Shown here: positions 18,725 to 27,691 of the stretch, in pieces
How positions within the stretch are numbered: position 1 is the stretch's first letter
Layout of the letters: the number at the start of each line of letters is the position of its first letter
From: Gemmataceae bacterium
GTDB taxonomy: Bacteria; Planctomycetota; Planctomycetia; Gemmatales; Gemmataceae
Direction: 5' to 3'
Assembly: GCA_025055795.1 (NCBI GenBank)
Contig: JANWVV010000041.1
Coordinates: forward strand, 1-42,703
Length of the DNA stretch: 42,703 nt
Notes under the pieces: model-generated
Database searches by the model: none
The model's input: the letters and a program-made list of their open reading frames with translations, nothing else
What the model was told of the DNA's origin: nothing
Position numbers and translations under genes: made by a program

Positions 18725-18990
18725 CGCTGTGGTCCTCCTTTACTGTCCACCATAGCGAAGCGACCGTCCTGGCACAACCCACCCCCGGACCGTATCCCGA
18801 GGTACGTCCCCCCGAGGTCAACGGAAGCAAAACGCTAGCATGATGCCAACAAGAGGAATAATGCCGCAGCGGATACCTTGGGAACCTTCAGAAAAAAGGA
18901 GCAAATACCGAGCTAGGCGCGAAGGAAAAGTGCGGTTAGTAGAGTAAGAAAGGCATCCATGGGGGCCAAGGTGTCAGGGAAAGCAAGCTT

Positions 18991-19827
18991 ATGGGGCATT
19001 TTGCGACTTTGGGCAGTGGTAGTAGCGGCAACGGGGCCTGGGTAGAAACCGAGACAGAAGGGTTCCTGGTCGACTGTGGTTTGGAAGCCGAAGAACTGAC
19101 CAACCGTCTACGGAGCATCGGTCGCACCTGGAAAACGCTGCGGGGGGTGGTGCTGACCCACGTGCATACGGACCATTGGCGCGACAGCGTCTTTGGCGAG
19201 CTGGTCGTCCGCCGTATCCCGTTATGGCTGCATCGCCGGCATAGCGGCCAACTGAATTGGCGTTCGGAATACTTTCATCTATTGGAAAAGAACGAACTGC
19301 TGCGTTTTTATCAGGAAAACCAGTGGTTTGCCGTCAGTCCACGCTGCCGCTTTCTGCCCATCGAGGTGTCCCACGATAGCGAGCCGACATTCGCCTTCCG
19401 GATCGAGACGCTGGCCGGGTCGCTCCGGGCGGCGATCGGTTATGCCGCCGATCTGGGATGCGCCAATGAACGCCTGCTGGCCGCTTTAACCAACGTAGAC
19501 CTGCTGGCTGTGGAATTCAACCACGACGTGGAATTGCAGCGCCAAAGCGGCCGACCCTGGCCGTTGATCCGCCGGGTGCTTAGCGACAAAGGTCACCTGT
19601 CTAACGCTCAGGCAGCGGCATTGGTCGCACAGGTCCTCCAGCGGTCCCAGCACTCCCCTCACTACCTGGTGCAACTGCACCTCAGCGAGGACTGCAACGA
19701 ACCGGAATTGGCCCAAGCGGCCATCCAACCGGTACTGCAACGACACCACTCACCAATACAGGTAATCACCGCACCCCGACATCACCCCAGCCCATTGCTG
19801 TGCCTGAAACCACCACCGGGCGACTAA
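18991..19827 (+). CDS. YycJ/WalJ-like metallo-beta-lactamase-fold hydrolase
   Basis: A 278-residue protein with the metallo-beta-lactamase fold. The start FATLGSGSSGNGAWVE and the metal motif THVHTDH (residues 56-62, HxHxDH) are typical of the YycJ/WalJ subgroup, whose members have been linked to DNA nuclease and repair activity. Later metal-ligand candidates are SHDSEP, IGYAADLG and AVEFNHD. Length fits the group (about 260). The ATG at 18991 has only a modest upstream site (AGGGAAAGC). It is a single gene; a 27-bp palindrome lies 75 bp downstream. The substrate is inferred from family only. Confidence 0.85.
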   Translation: MGHFATLGSGSSGNGAWVETETEGFLVDCGLEAEELTNRLRSIGRTWKTLRGVVLTHVHTDHWRDSVFGELVVRRIPLWLHRRHSGQLNWRSEYFHLLEKNELLRFYQENQWFAVSPRCRFLPIEVSHDSEPTFAFRIETLAGSLRAAIGYAADLGCANERLLAALTNVDLLAVEFNHDVELQRQSGRPWPLIRRVLSDKGHLSNAQAAALVAQVLQRSQHSPHYLVQLHLSEDCNEPELAQAAIQPVLQRHHSPIQVITAPRHHPSPLLCLKPPPGD

Positions 19828-20267
19828 TCAATACACCGGGCCCCACACCCCTACCACCGACCAGCAATCTCCTTCGACACCCTTGATTATTCACCGAACA
19901 TCTGTACAATATCAATGTGATATTGTACAAATTATCTACAATCGGGAATAAGTCAAGTGATAGAAAACAAGTCTTTCGTCTGCGAACGGATGGAATGCAT
20001 CCCAGCTTGTCAACTGCTTTATTCAGCGGTTGTGGGCAAGCAGATGCAAGCTGATGGTTTTGTCTGTGTGAGTTGAAAATATCGATTGTAGCGGTTGTAA
20101 CAAAGAGCCCGTCTTGGCGCTTCGTTTGTCAGGCAGCTTTTCTTGCTGCTGGCGGGTGATGAGGGACCGATTTGAAGATTGCAAACCCTGGAAAGGCTCT
20201 CTGTGCCTGGGGGTCAATCGAACGACCCTGCGGGACGGAGGCCCAACGGTTATGAGGAGCGGGCAGG
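19828..20267. other. Intergenic region with a strong palindrome
   Basis: Apart from the palindrome at 19903-19929 (separate entry) the region is AT-rich on the left and carries the leader of the next gene on the right. No gene or clear promoter pair was found. Confidence 0.4.
19903..19929. promoter_or_regulatory. 27-bp perfect inverted repeat, operator-like
   Basis: TGTACAATATCA (19903-19914), three-base centre ATG, TGATATTGTACA (19918-19929): 12-bp perfect arms. No U tract follows on either strand, so it fits a dimeric repressor site better than a terminator. No regulator gene is adjacent. The nearest gene starting downstream is at 20268. Confidence 0.5.
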
Positions 20268-20984
20268 ATGCGGCTACAAAAGGCCTGGATAGCAGCAAGT
20301 GTGGTCCTGACAGCGGATATCATTTACGGCAGCGAACCGCAACTGATTCCGACTTCTCCACAGGTTCCGCCGGCGGCACTGATACGTCCGGCAGACAGCG
20401 CACGCTCGCTCGCAGTTGTAGGCGGACAAAAAATCCACTTACCGCGGACGGAACGACGTCTAACTCCCACAAGTGCCACACAATCCCCCTCAAGCAAAGA
20501 TGCCGCTTGGAACACCGCCACACCACATTTGGCTGCAGAAGAAGCCCCGGCGGTCCAGTCGATTGTTCCCGGTTCACCCATCAAGCGTTGGTTGTTTTTC
20601 TGTCCAACTACGGGAAAGGCGTTGCCCTGGCTTCGGCCGCAACCCTTTGTCGGTCCGATCACCGGCACCTTCTCCTGCACTTCCGGCTCGCTGTTGCCTG
20701 GTCCGGCTGACTGCTGCAACGAAACCGGTAAAAAGGGCCAGGCTGGGCCACGACGCCTCCTCGGTCCAGTGCGTCCATTACCTTTGTCCGATAGTGGTAC
20801 CGCCGCACGCAACACCTCAGAATCAACACCGGCCCATAGCTACACTAACGCTGCACCTCCCAACATCTTCGATCGGCTCCTCCTCCCCGCTCAGAGTACT
20901 CCATACACTCCCGCAGCTAGAGGTTTCTGGAACACACCGGTACCACAAGGACATCGCGAGTCATCGAACAGAACCAACCAATAA
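20268..20984 (+). CDS. Hypothetical secreted protein
   Basis: A 238-residue protein of unknown function. The N terminus (MRLQKAWIAASVVLTADIIYG) resembles a signal peptide, and AGGAG lies about ten bases before the ATG. Most of the chain is Pro/Ser/Thr-rich and probably disordered. A more ordered core (about 104-146) contains SPIKRWLFFCPTTGKALPWL, then VGPITGTFSC, with further cysteines (DCCNETG), which could form disulfides outside the cytoplasm. No family can be named with certainty. Other frames over the same region are less convincing. Confidence 0.55.
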   Translation: MRLQKAWIAASVVLTADIIYGSEPQLIPTSPQVPPAALIRPADSARSLAVVGGQKIHLPRTERRLTPTSATQSPSSKDAAWNTATPHLAAEEAPAVQSIVPGSPIKRWLFFCPTTGKALPWLRPQPFVGPITGTFSCTSGSLLPGPADCCNETGKKGQAGPRRLLGPVRPLPLSDSGTAARNTSESTPAHSYTNAAPPNIFDRLLLPAQSTPYTPAARGFWNTPVPQGHRESSNRTNQ

Positions 20985-21255
20985 GCCAGCACGATTACAC
21001 GATTATCCCGGGTCAATCACTGGGGTGGGCCAAAACCGGCGATTTGCAAAATGCGAACTTATGTTCACATAATTGATAGATAGGTACCAAGGTATCAACG
21101 AGCGGACCGACCAAGCGGGGCAACCTGAACCAGCTATACTACGGGCCTGCGAATGAATGGATGAGTGTTTGGTGCAACGCCCAGGATTTGGTGCAACGCC
21201 CAGGATGATGAGGAGACTGGAAAGGGACAGGTGCGAACAGAATACATTAAACGAT
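20985..21255. other. Short intergenic region containing a tandem repeat
   Basis: Convergent spacer between the secreted-protein gene and a small lipoprotein gene. It holds the 19-bp tandem duplication at 21168-21205. Nothing else was recognised. Confidence 0.4.
21168..21205. repeat. Perfect tandem duplication of 19 bp
   Basis: TTTGGTGCAACGCCCAGGA occurs twice with no spacer (21168-21186 and 21187-21205). It lies about 50 bp downstream of the leftward lipoprotein stop. It may be simple slippage; use as a protein binding site is possible. Confidence 0.9.
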
Positions 21256-21636
21256 TCAGCGTGGCGAAGGGGAGGTGTTCGGATTGGTCGGAGCGCTCGG
21301 CACCCCCGGAGGTCGGATGTGGTCGCCACCTCCCGGCGGAGGCAACTCTTCGCTGGAAGGTGGAGAAGCCAAGGGTGGCGACGGCGTGGTGCCACCGGTG
21401 GGCGGTGCGAGATCCCCGGGCACTGGCGGACAGGGGATCGGCTGACCCGTCAGGGCGTCGTAACAGGTTTCGCCAACACGGGGCTGGCTGGTCAATTGAG
21501 CCGGCGGCGGTGTCCGCCAGCGTGAGGAAAACACCCCCGGCCGCAGGTCGCAGCGATCCCGCTGGCACAAACGGCAACCGCCCGCGACAACCAATAACGC
21601 GGCGCCGGCCAACACAATCCCGCATGTGCGCACCAT
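21256..21636 (-). CDS. Small proline-rich lipoprotein
   Basis: A 126-residue protein. MVRTCGIVLAGAALLVVAGGC is a lipoprotein signal peptide with lipobox VAGGC near residue 21. A cysteine-containing patch follows (RLCQRDRCDLRPGVF), then a Pro/Ser/Gly-rich disordered tail to the end. The function is unknown. The ATG at 21636 is chosen because it places the signal peptide at the N terminus; the frame is open further upstream to 21792, but that extension has no signal-peptide character. AAAGGG lies about eight bases upstream. Confidence 0.6.
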   Translation of the reverse strand: MVRTCGIVLAGAALLVVAGGCRLCQRDRCDLRPGVFSSRWRTPPPAQLTSQPRVGETCYDALTGQPIPCPPVPGDLAPPTGGTTPSPPLASPPSSEELPPPGGGDHIRPPGVPSAPTNPNTSPSPR

Positions 21637-21925
21637 AGTTCGACCCTTTCTGCCACCTGGCCCTGTGAAAACACCATCAGACAACCTGCGTTGCCCAAGC
21701 GCTTTCATTGTCGCAGCCTGCCCGGTTGAAACAACAGGCCATACCTGACCAGCCGGGCGAAAAGGAATGAGCCGGATTGATGCATTCCGCACAACCGGCG
21801 CAATTTCGCCAGTTTGATTGTGTGAAGCGACGCGGGCCGTCGAACCGTCAGGACAGCCGGGTCATTGCCCCCTCGATCCTCCCGACTGATCAGCAACCGA
21901 AGCGGTCCATGTGCAGGGCATGAAC

Positions 21926-23203
21926 ATGGTGGTCATCTACCGCTCCCGATACATTCAGGTGGTAGTCGAGCAGGGCATAGCCCGTTTGACTTTTGCATTT
22001 CCTGACCGATTGCACCACTGTTGGGACGGGATAGCCCTGCAGGAGTGGGAGGCCGTCGTAGACTGGCTGATTCGATCACCGGGTTTGGGAACGGTGGTGA
22101 TCGCCTCGGGCCGGCCAGCCGGTTTCTGCGGTGGTCTGAGCCCAACTGTGTGGCGTGATTATCGCTGCCCTGCCGAGCGGGCCGCCTGGGCCTGGAAAGT
22201 CCAGCACCTGGTGCGGCGACTGACCGAATGCCCGGCCATAACTATTGCCTGCCTGAAAGGAGCTTGTCAGGGAGTGGGACTGGAATTGGCCTTGGCTTGC
22301 GACTACCGCCTGGCTGTGCAGCAGGGGTCGACCTGTCTGGGGTTCCCTCAGGGTTTGATGTGCTTTGGCGGCTCGGCCCTGCTCCGCAGCCGGTATCCAG
22401 CTGCCCTGCACCAACAACTGGCAACCGGTACACTCCTATCCGCCCTGGAAGCCTACCAGGGACAATTGGTCGACCGCGTCTGCGTACCCGAGCAGGAGGA
22501 ACAGGCCCTCCGGTCACTGCTGCAGGATCTACCCCGGCTGACGGACCGACGAACAACGCCGGTCTGCTGGCTAGGGCTGGCCGAGGAGCGTCGCCGCTTT
22601 GCCACCTGGCCACCGCCCGAGGCGGACATAGGCTGCCAGGAACTTGCTCAATATGAAGACGAACCTGATGGACCGACAACCATCGGCATCTGCGGCGAAA
22701 TCCCCCAACTGCAGGAATGGTTCAGCCAGATCCTGCTAGCGGGTACCCGCTTGCTCGTTTACGGTCCTATGGAGCAATTGCACCGTCACTTACAACAACT
22801 GGAGGCGCGTGGCTTTTTCCCGCCCCAACACAAGGAGGAACTGTTGCAGCGATTGCAACCGGTCGACAGCGTGGAGGCCCTAACGCTGGCAGAGGCTGTG
22901 TTTGTCGACGCGCCGCAGCGGTCCTGGGAACTGCTGGAAAAAGGGATTGGCTCCGGTCCGGTGGTGTGGGTTCAACCTCCCGGGGGAACGCCACTGGACA
23001 CCATCCCCCAGGCCCACCGGCACGTGCCCAGAGCAGGATCGCTGGTGCGTTTAAGCGTCATCCAGCCGCACCGTCTGGCGTTGATCCCTGATCGGGAAAC
23101 GGACCAAGCCACCCTGCGGCGGCTGCAACTGTGGTTCCAGCGTACGCACCGGGCCGTAACCATTTTTCCCCCTGCTGTCCGCCTGTTAGCGGCCGCCGCC
23201 TGA
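21926..23203 (+). CDS. Crotonase-domain protein fused to a degenerate 3-hydroxyacyl-CoA dehydrogenase-like region
   Basis: A 425-residue protein. Residues about 1-185 form an enoyl-CoA hydratase (crotonase) fold: oxyanion-hole segments GRPAGFCGGLSP and CLKGACQGVGLELALACDYR are kept. The segment that normally carries a catalytic Glu (PE..LG) reads FPQGLMCFGG, so canonical hydratase activity is doubtful. Residues about 250-345 resemble the NAD-binding part of FadB-type proteins (IGICGEIPQLQEWFSQILLA, LLVYGPMEQLHRHL, AEAVFVDA), but the GxGxxG loop is lost. It looks like a FadB-like protein that lost its dehydrogenase function. Start options are GTG 21911, ATG 21920 and ATG 21926; the last has CAGGG seven bases upstream. 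Confidence 0.7.
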   Translation: MVVIYRSRYIQVVVEQGIARLTFAFPDRLHHCWDGIALQEWEAVVDWLIRSPGLGTVVIASGRPAGFCGGLSPTVWRDYRCPAERAAWAWKVQHLVRRLTECPAITIACLKGACQGVGLELALACDYRLAVQQGSTCLGFPQGLMCFGGSALLRSRYPAALHQQLATGTLLSALEAYQGQLVDRVCVPEQEEQALRSLLQDLPRLTDRRTTPVCWLGLAEERRRFATWPPPEADIGCQELAQYEDEPDGPTTIGICGEIPQLQEWFSQILLAGTRLLVYGPMEQLHRHLQQLEARGFFPPQHKEELLQRLQPVDSVEALTLAEAVFVDAPQRSWELLEKGIGSGPVVWVQPPGGTPLDTIPQAHRHVPRAGSLVRLSVIQPHRLALIPDRETDQATLRRLQLWFQRTHRAVTIFPPAVRLLAAAA

Positions 23204-23339
23204 GCCAATCCCGATGCGCTACGGGCCTACCACGGTCAATCACTGATCACAATATGATCGGAGGAAACAAGAGAGGCGGCAGGTTGGCTAGTGGGTATAC
23301 GCATATTTGTCCTTGCCGCTGCCTGCCTACAATGACGTT

Positions 23340-24095
23340 ATGAGTGCTGCAGCAACACCTTCAGGAGGCGAGGCAGGAAGCCGGCGTGGCACTACAGCCC
23401 GTTCCCCGCGGCGGTTGCCGCCGGCCCGGCTACGGGCGGCTGCCATCAACCAACTGCTGGCCCAGCTTTATCCGCAGCCGCAAACCGCCCTCCAGCATGC
23501 CAATCCCCTGCAATTGCTGATTGCCACGATCCTGTCGGCGCAATGTACGGATGAGCGGGTAAACCGGGTAACACCGCAACTGTTTGCCCGTTACCGTACG
23601 GCCCAGGATTTCGCCCAAGCGGACCTGACCGAGCTGGAGGCGTTGATCCGTCCGACGGGATACTACCGCAACAAGGCGCGGTTGATCCGGGACTGTTGTG
23701 CCGAACTAGTGGCTCGTCATGGCGGCACAGTACCCCGCACCCTGGAGGAATTGGTCCGCCTGCCGGGCATTGGCCGGAAAACAGCCAACGTTGTATTGGG
23801 GGATGCATTCGGTGTGCCGGGCATTACCGTGGATACGCATGTAAAGCGCCTGGCACGCCGCTTAGGACTGACACGACACACGGACCCGGTGAAAATCGAG
23901 TATGCACTCATGAAACTGTTGCCGCCGGCAGAGTGGACGCGGTTCAGCCATCGACTGATTCTGCATGGTCGTACAGTCTGCCATGCCCGCAAACCACGGT
24001 GTGAGGTCTGTCTGCTGGCCAGTTTGTGCCCCAAAATTGGCGTGATGACCTCCAAGAACCGGCGTCCACCGCCACGCCGCCTGCAGCAATCCTGA
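23340..24095 (+). CDS. nth: Endonuclease III (DNA glycosylase/AP lyase)
   Basis: A 251-residue base-excision repair enzyme for oxidised pyrimidines. The helix-hairpin-helix LPGIGRKTANVVLGDAFG contains the catalytic Lys, and VDTHVKRLARRLGL the catalytic Asp. The iron-sulfur cluster signature C-x6-C-x2-C-x5-C is complete in CHARKPRCEVCLLASLC. Residues 1-35 are a basic Arg/Pro-rich extension not usual for the family. The ATG at 23340 overlaps by ATGA with a possible 29-codon upstream frame (23254-23343), which might couple translation; TTG 23307 is a longer alternative. Length is somewhat above the usual 210-220. Confidence 0.94.
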   Translation: MSAAATPSGGEAGSRRGTTARSPRRLPPARLRAAAINQLLAQLYPQPQTALQHANPLQLLIATILSAQCTDERVNRVTPQLFARYRTAQDFAQADLTELEALIRPTGYYRNKARLIRDCCAELVARHGGTVPRTLEELVRLPGIGRKTANVVLGDAFGVPGITVDTHVKRLARRLGLTRHTDPVKIEYALMKLLPPAEWTRFSHRLILHGRTVCHARKPRCEVCLLASLCPKIGVMTSKNRRPPPRRLQQS

Positions 24096-24146
24096 AACGA
24101 ACCCGATAATAACCGGATGCATGCCTCTGATGCCCCTGGAACGCCC

Positions 24147-25388
24147 ATGCCCCACTATCCTACTCACACCCTGCTGGACCGCTTCCTGCGCTATGTCCAG
24201 ATCGACACGCAGGCCAACGAAAAGGCCGCGACTTACCCAAGTACGCCGGGCCAACGGGAGCTGACACGCCTTTTGTGCGAGGAGCTGCGGCAATTGGGCG
24301 TAGCCGACGCCCGTCAAACGGAACACGGCCTGGTATTTGCTACGGTGCCGGCGACAGTGCCGGACGCACCGACCATCGCTTTGCTGGCCCATGTGGATAC
24401 CAGTCCGGAAACCAGTGGTCGCAACGTGCGGCCGCAGGTCATCCGTAATTATCCGGGTGGCGACATCGTTCTGCCGGGTGATCCCCGCAAGATCATCCGC
24501 GTCGAGGACAATCCTGAACTGCGACAACTGGTAGGAAAGACCATTATCACCTCGGATGGTACCACCCTGCTGGGGGCCGATGATAAAGCCGGCGTAGCAG
24601 TCATCATGGAGGCCTGCCGCATCCTGTGCCAGCACCCGGAAATCCCCCATGGTCCCATCCGGGTAGTATTCACTTGCGACGAGGAGATCGGCAAAGGGGT
24701 GTTGCATCTGGACCCGCAGCAGATTGGAGCCGTAGTGGCTTATACCCTGGACGGTACCGGAGTCGGCGAAATCGAAGCGGAGACTTTTTCGGCTGACCTG
24801 GCCTTGATTGCCATCAGTGGACTGAACATCCACCCGGCGATTGCTCAAGGACGCATGATCAACGCTGTGCGCCTGGCTGCCAAATTTATCGAGCGGTTGC
24901 CCCAACGGACCTACAGTCCGGAAACCACCAGTGGCCGGCAGGGGTTTCTGCACCCCTACGTCATTGAGGGGGGAGTAGCCGAGGTAAGCATCCGCTGTCT
25001 GCTGCGGGATTTCGAAACGCCGCAACTGGCCGAGTACGCCGCCTGGCTCCGGGAAATCGGTCAGCAGATCGAGCGGGAATATCCGGGCGCACAAGTCCGC
25101 ATCCAGATCCAGCCGCAGTACCGGAACATGCGTGACGGGATTGCCCGCGAGCCCCGGGCAGTGGATTATGCCATGCAGGCGATCCGCCGTGCCGGTCTGG
25201 AGCCACGGCTCAAAAGCATTCGCGGCGGTACCGATGGTGCCCTGCTTACGGCCAAGGGATTGCCCACGCCCAACCTCTCCTGCGGCGAACATAATTTCCA
25301 CTCGCCCCTGGAGTGGACCTGTCTGGAAGAGATGGAAGCCGCCGTGCGCGTCGTGGTGGAACTGTGCCAGGTCTGGGCCGGACACTGA
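24147..25388 (+). CDS. pepT: Peptidase T (tripeptide aminopeptidase, M20B)
   Basis: A 413-residue cytoplasmic dizinc peptidase that removes N-terminal residues from tripeptides. Metal-ligand and catalytic motifs are visible in order: LLAHVDTSPE, TTLLGADDKAGVAV, TCDEEIGKGV (general base Glu), YTLDGTGVGEIEAE, and C-terminal HNFHSPLEW with a final His ligand. RGGTDGALLTAKGLPTPN is also characteristic. ATG 24147 (MPHYPTHTLLDRFLRYV) is preferred because relatives begin near this point; ATG 24117 would add ten residues. It follows nth by about 50 bp on the same strand and may be co-transcribed. It converges with kbl (24-bp gap). Confidence 0.94.
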   Translation: MPHYPTHTLLDRFLRYVQIDTQANEKAATYPSTPGQRELTRLLCEELRQLGVADARQTEHGLVFATVPATVPDAPTIALLAHVDTSPETSGRNVRPQVIRNYPGGDIVLPGDPRKIIRVEDNPELRQLVGKTIITSDGTTLLGADDKAGVAVIMEACRILCQHPEIPHGPIRVVFTCDEEIGKGVLHLDPQQIGAVVAYTLDGTGVGEIEAETFSADLALIAISGLNIHPAIAQGRMINAVRLAAKFIERLPQRTYSPETTSGRQGFLHPYVIEGGVAEVSIRCLLRDFETPQLAEYAAWLREIGQQIEREYPGAQVRIQIQPQYRNMRDGIAREPRAVDYAMQAIRRAGLEPRLKSIRGGTDGALLTAKGLPTPNLSCGEHNFHSPLEWTCLEEMEAAVRVVVELCQVWAGH

Positions 25389-25412
25389 ACCTTTGAACGA
25401 CCAGACCTTCCT

Positions 25413-26603
25413 TCAACCAATCACACCAAGTTCCCGCCCGACTTCGGTGAAGGCTGCGATGGCCCGATCGATCTGTTCCTCGGTGTGTGCAGCAGACACC
25501 TGCAAACGGATACGGGCCTGGCCCTGGGGCACCACGGGGTAGCTGAAGCCGATGACGTAGATACCCCGGGTCAACAGGGCGTCGGCCATGCGACTGGCCA
25601 GCGCGGCCTCTCCTAGCATCACAGGCAGAATGGGTGTTGGACCGGGCTTGACCGAAAAACCGGCCCGTTCCAGGCCGTGGCGCATCCGCAAGGTATTGCT
25701 TTGGAGACGTGCCCGCAGGTCGTCTGCTTGTTCGATCAGCTGGAGGCATTCCAGAGCGGCCGCCACCAGAGCCGGCGGCACACTGTTGGAAAACAGATAG
25801 GGACGCGAGCGGTTACGTAACCAGTCGACGATTTCGGCACTGGCCGCGGTAAAGCCACCACTGGCCCCGCCCAGGGTTTTACCCAGGGTGCCGGTGATGA
25901 CGTCGATACGGTCCAGCACACCGAGTTGCTCGGCGGCCCCACGACCCGTAGCCCCCAGATGCCCCAAACCATGGCAATCGTCGATCCCGACTGCCGCATC
26001 ATACCGATCGGCCAGCTCACAGATGGTTGGTAAGTTGGCCAGGTCACCATCCATCGAAAAGACCGAGTCCGTGAAAATGAACTTGAAACGGCTGCCTTTG
26101 GCACTTTCCAGCTTGGCCCGCAAATCGTCCATGTCATTGTGACGATAGCGGAATCGCTGAGCCTTGCACAAGCGGATGCCGTCGATGATGGAAGCGTGAT
26201 TCAATTCGTCGGAAAAAACCGCGTCCTGCTCGGTCAGTAATGGTTCGAACAAGCCGCCATTGGCATCAAAGCAGGAAATGTACAGAATGCTATCCTGCTT
26301 GTGCAGAAACTGAGCGATCCGTTGTTCGAGCTGCTTGTGGATGTTCTGGGTACCGCAAATGAAGCGGACGCTGGACAGGCCGTAGCCCCAGCGGTGGAGC
26401 CCTTCCTGGGCAGCGGCTACCAGCCGGGGGTGATTGGCCAGGCCCAGATAGTTATTGGCACAAAAGTTGATCACCCGGCGTCCCTGTACGATGATTTCGG
26501 TCCCCTGGGGTGTCTCGATAAAACGTTCCGCTTTGTACAGTCCCTGAGCCTTCAGACTGGCCAGTTGTTCGCGCAAATAGGCGTTGAGTGTATCGGCGGA
26601 CAT
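25413..26603 (-). CDS. kbl: 2-amino-3-ketobutyrate coenzyme A ligase (glycine C-acetyltransferase)
   Basis: A 396-residue PLP enzyme of the alpha-oxoamine synthase family. It splits 2-amino-3-oxobutyrate into glycine and acetyl-CoA in threonine breakdown. [19 protein letters not shown] and [14 protein letters not shown] are near-identical to Kbl hallmarks. The PLP lysine is in [14 protein letters not shown], preceded by the cofactor-binding [10 protein letters not shown]. Length matches E. coli Kbl (398). GGGAGAAAG precedes the ATG. The usual partner tdh is not in the window. A palindrome next to a TACAAT -10-like hexamer lies about 90 bp upstream. Confidence 0.95.
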   Translation of the reverse strand: MSADTLNAYLREQLASLKAQGLYKAERFIETPQGTEIIVQGRRVINFCANNYLGLANHPRLVAAAQEGLHRWGYGLSSVRFICGTQNIHKQLEQRIAQFLHKQDSILYISCFDANGGLFEPLLTEQDAVFSDELNHASIIDGIRLCKAQRFRYRHNDMDDLRAKLESAKGSRFKFIFTDSVFSMDGDLANLPTICELADRYDAAVGIDDCHGLGHLGATGRGAAEQLGVLDRIDVITGTLGKTLGGASGGFTAASAEIVDWLRNRSRPYLFSNSVPPALVAAALECLQLIEQADDLRARLQSNTLRMRHGLERAGFSVKPGPTPILPVMLGEAALASRMADALLTRGIYVIGFSYPVVPQGQARIRLQVSAAHTEEQIDRAIAAFTEVGRELGVIG

Positions 26604-26689
26604 GACTTTCTCCCGGATCAGTCAATCAGACCAGTGGTGCGGGCAAGTGCCGTCGGGATCGCCCTGCCCCGGTTCCGCTTTGCAGAGGG

Positions 26690-26723
26690 TGTTTCAAACC
26701 TGAGGGCAGTTTGAAACATTGTA
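26690..26723 (-). promoter_or_regulatory. Palindromic operator-like site with -10 hexamer upstream of kbl
   Basis: TGTTTCAAAC (26690-26699) and GTTTGAAACA (26709-26718) form a 10-bp perfect inverted repeat with a 9-base centre. On the minus strand TACAAT (26723-26718) abuts it, so the repeat would cover the transcription start of kbl. No good -35 was found, which would suit an activator- or repressor-controlled promoter. It could instead be a dedA terminator, but no U tract follows on the minus strand. Confidence 0.45.
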
Positions 26724-26768
26724 TGGTGGGACGCCTACGCCGGGATGACACCAGAGACGTGCTTGCAG

Positions 26769-27497
26769 CTATTGTTGGGTACTGGCAACGGCCGGGGCGG
26801 CCCGGCGACGCTGCTGCCACCATTTCAGCACCAACGGCAACACGGACAGCAGCACCACAATGACCACCACCTTATCGATATGGCGAGCGATCTGGAATTG
26901 CTCGCCGAGCATTGGCTTGAGCAATGGATCCAGCCAGATGTGCAGCGTATAGCCTAGCAGGACCATGCTGACGATCCAGCCGATACCGCCAACTACGTTG
27001 TAGGTCAGAAAGCGGCGGTACTCCATCGGAGCGGCCCCTGCTACCACCGGGGCAAACGTGCGGATAATCGGTATAAACCGGGCAATGATGATGGTCTTGC
27101 CGCCATGGCTGTCATAAAAGGCCTTGGCGGCCAGTAAATGGTCCCGCCGAAACCAACGACTTCCGGGCTTGTTAAAGATCGGCGGACCCACCGTATGCCC
27201 TAGCCAATAGCCGACCGTATCGCCCAGAATGGCCGACACACACAGCGTGGCGATCAACCAGTGGACGGGCCAGCCTACGGAGTGGGCGACGATCCCCGCC
27301 GTGACCAACAGGGAATCACCGGGAAGAAAAAAACCGATGAGCAGACCAGTTTCCGTAAAAACGATCAGATTCAACACGATGAACGCGGCGGCCACCACAC
27401 CGGGAGCCGCCAATGCCTCCCGCCATGCGTCCGGATTGGTCAGATTGCTGAGCACTTGCCACAAAATGGTTCCCACTTGTGTCAGGATGTCCTCCAT
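26769..27497 (-). CDS. DedA-family membrane protein
   Basis: A 242-residue inner-membrane protein of the DedA/VTT superfamily, whose members act as lipid (for example undecaprenyl phosphate) flippases or transporters in several bacteria. Typical motifs are TETGLLIGFFLPGDSLL, then GDTVGYWLGH and the ARFIPIIRTFAPVVAG block with the conserved Phe, Pro and Arg residues. Four to five hydrophobic segments are spread through the chain. The start at 27497 gives the usual family N terminus. It is upstream of kbl on the same strand (165-bp gap) and divergent from the liv operon. The transported lipid cannot be read from sequence. Confidence 0.9.
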   Translation of the reverse strand: MEDILTQVGTILWQVLSNLTNPDAWREALAAPGVVAAAFIVLNLIVFTETGLLIGFFLPGDSLLVTAGIVAHSVGWPVHWLIATLCVSAILGDTVGYWLGHTVGPPIFNKPGSRWFRRDHLLAAKAFYDSHGGKTIIIARFIPIIRTFAPVVAGAAPMEYRRFLTYNVVGGIGWIVSMVLLGYTLHIWLDPLLKPMLGEQFQIARHIDKVVVIVVLLSVLPLVLKWWQQRRRAAPAVASTQQ

Positions 27498-27651
27498 CGG
27501 CTAGCTCCACCGGACGAACGTCAAAAGTTAATTTTCGGGCAACAACCACTACGGATCATGCCAGAAAGCAACCACTGCCTTCCAGCCTAGCCCAACGGGA
27601 CTGTGCCTGGGAAGGCCAGCCTGCTACTTTCGGATACATTTGAGTGACGCG

Positions 27652-27691
27652 ACTCCGTTGCAACTTTCCTGGGGAGATGCAACGGAGTTTT
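27652..27691 (+). promoter_or_regulatory. Hairpin with short T run ahead of the liv operon
   Basis: ACTCCGTTGCA (27652-27662) and TGCAACGGAGT (27678-27688) form an 11-bp perfect stem with a 15-base loop, followed by TTTTG. It lies between the divergent dedA and liv genes, where no upstream rightward gene needs a terminator. It may be an attenuator if transcription starts further left, or an operator. A TATAAA hexamer at 27737-27742 (weak -35) lies downstream and could drive livJ without passing through the hairpin. Confidence 0.45.

Noticed and set aside
20324..20815. 163-codon minus frame over the secreted-protein gene
   Set aside because: No start signal or signal peptide; the plus frame has both a ribosome binding site and a signal-like N terminus.
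23862..25385. 507-codon frame on the minus strand opposite peptidase T and endonuclease III
   Set aside because: It is the antisense shadow of two genes with clear catalytic motifs; high GC at third positions keeps it open.
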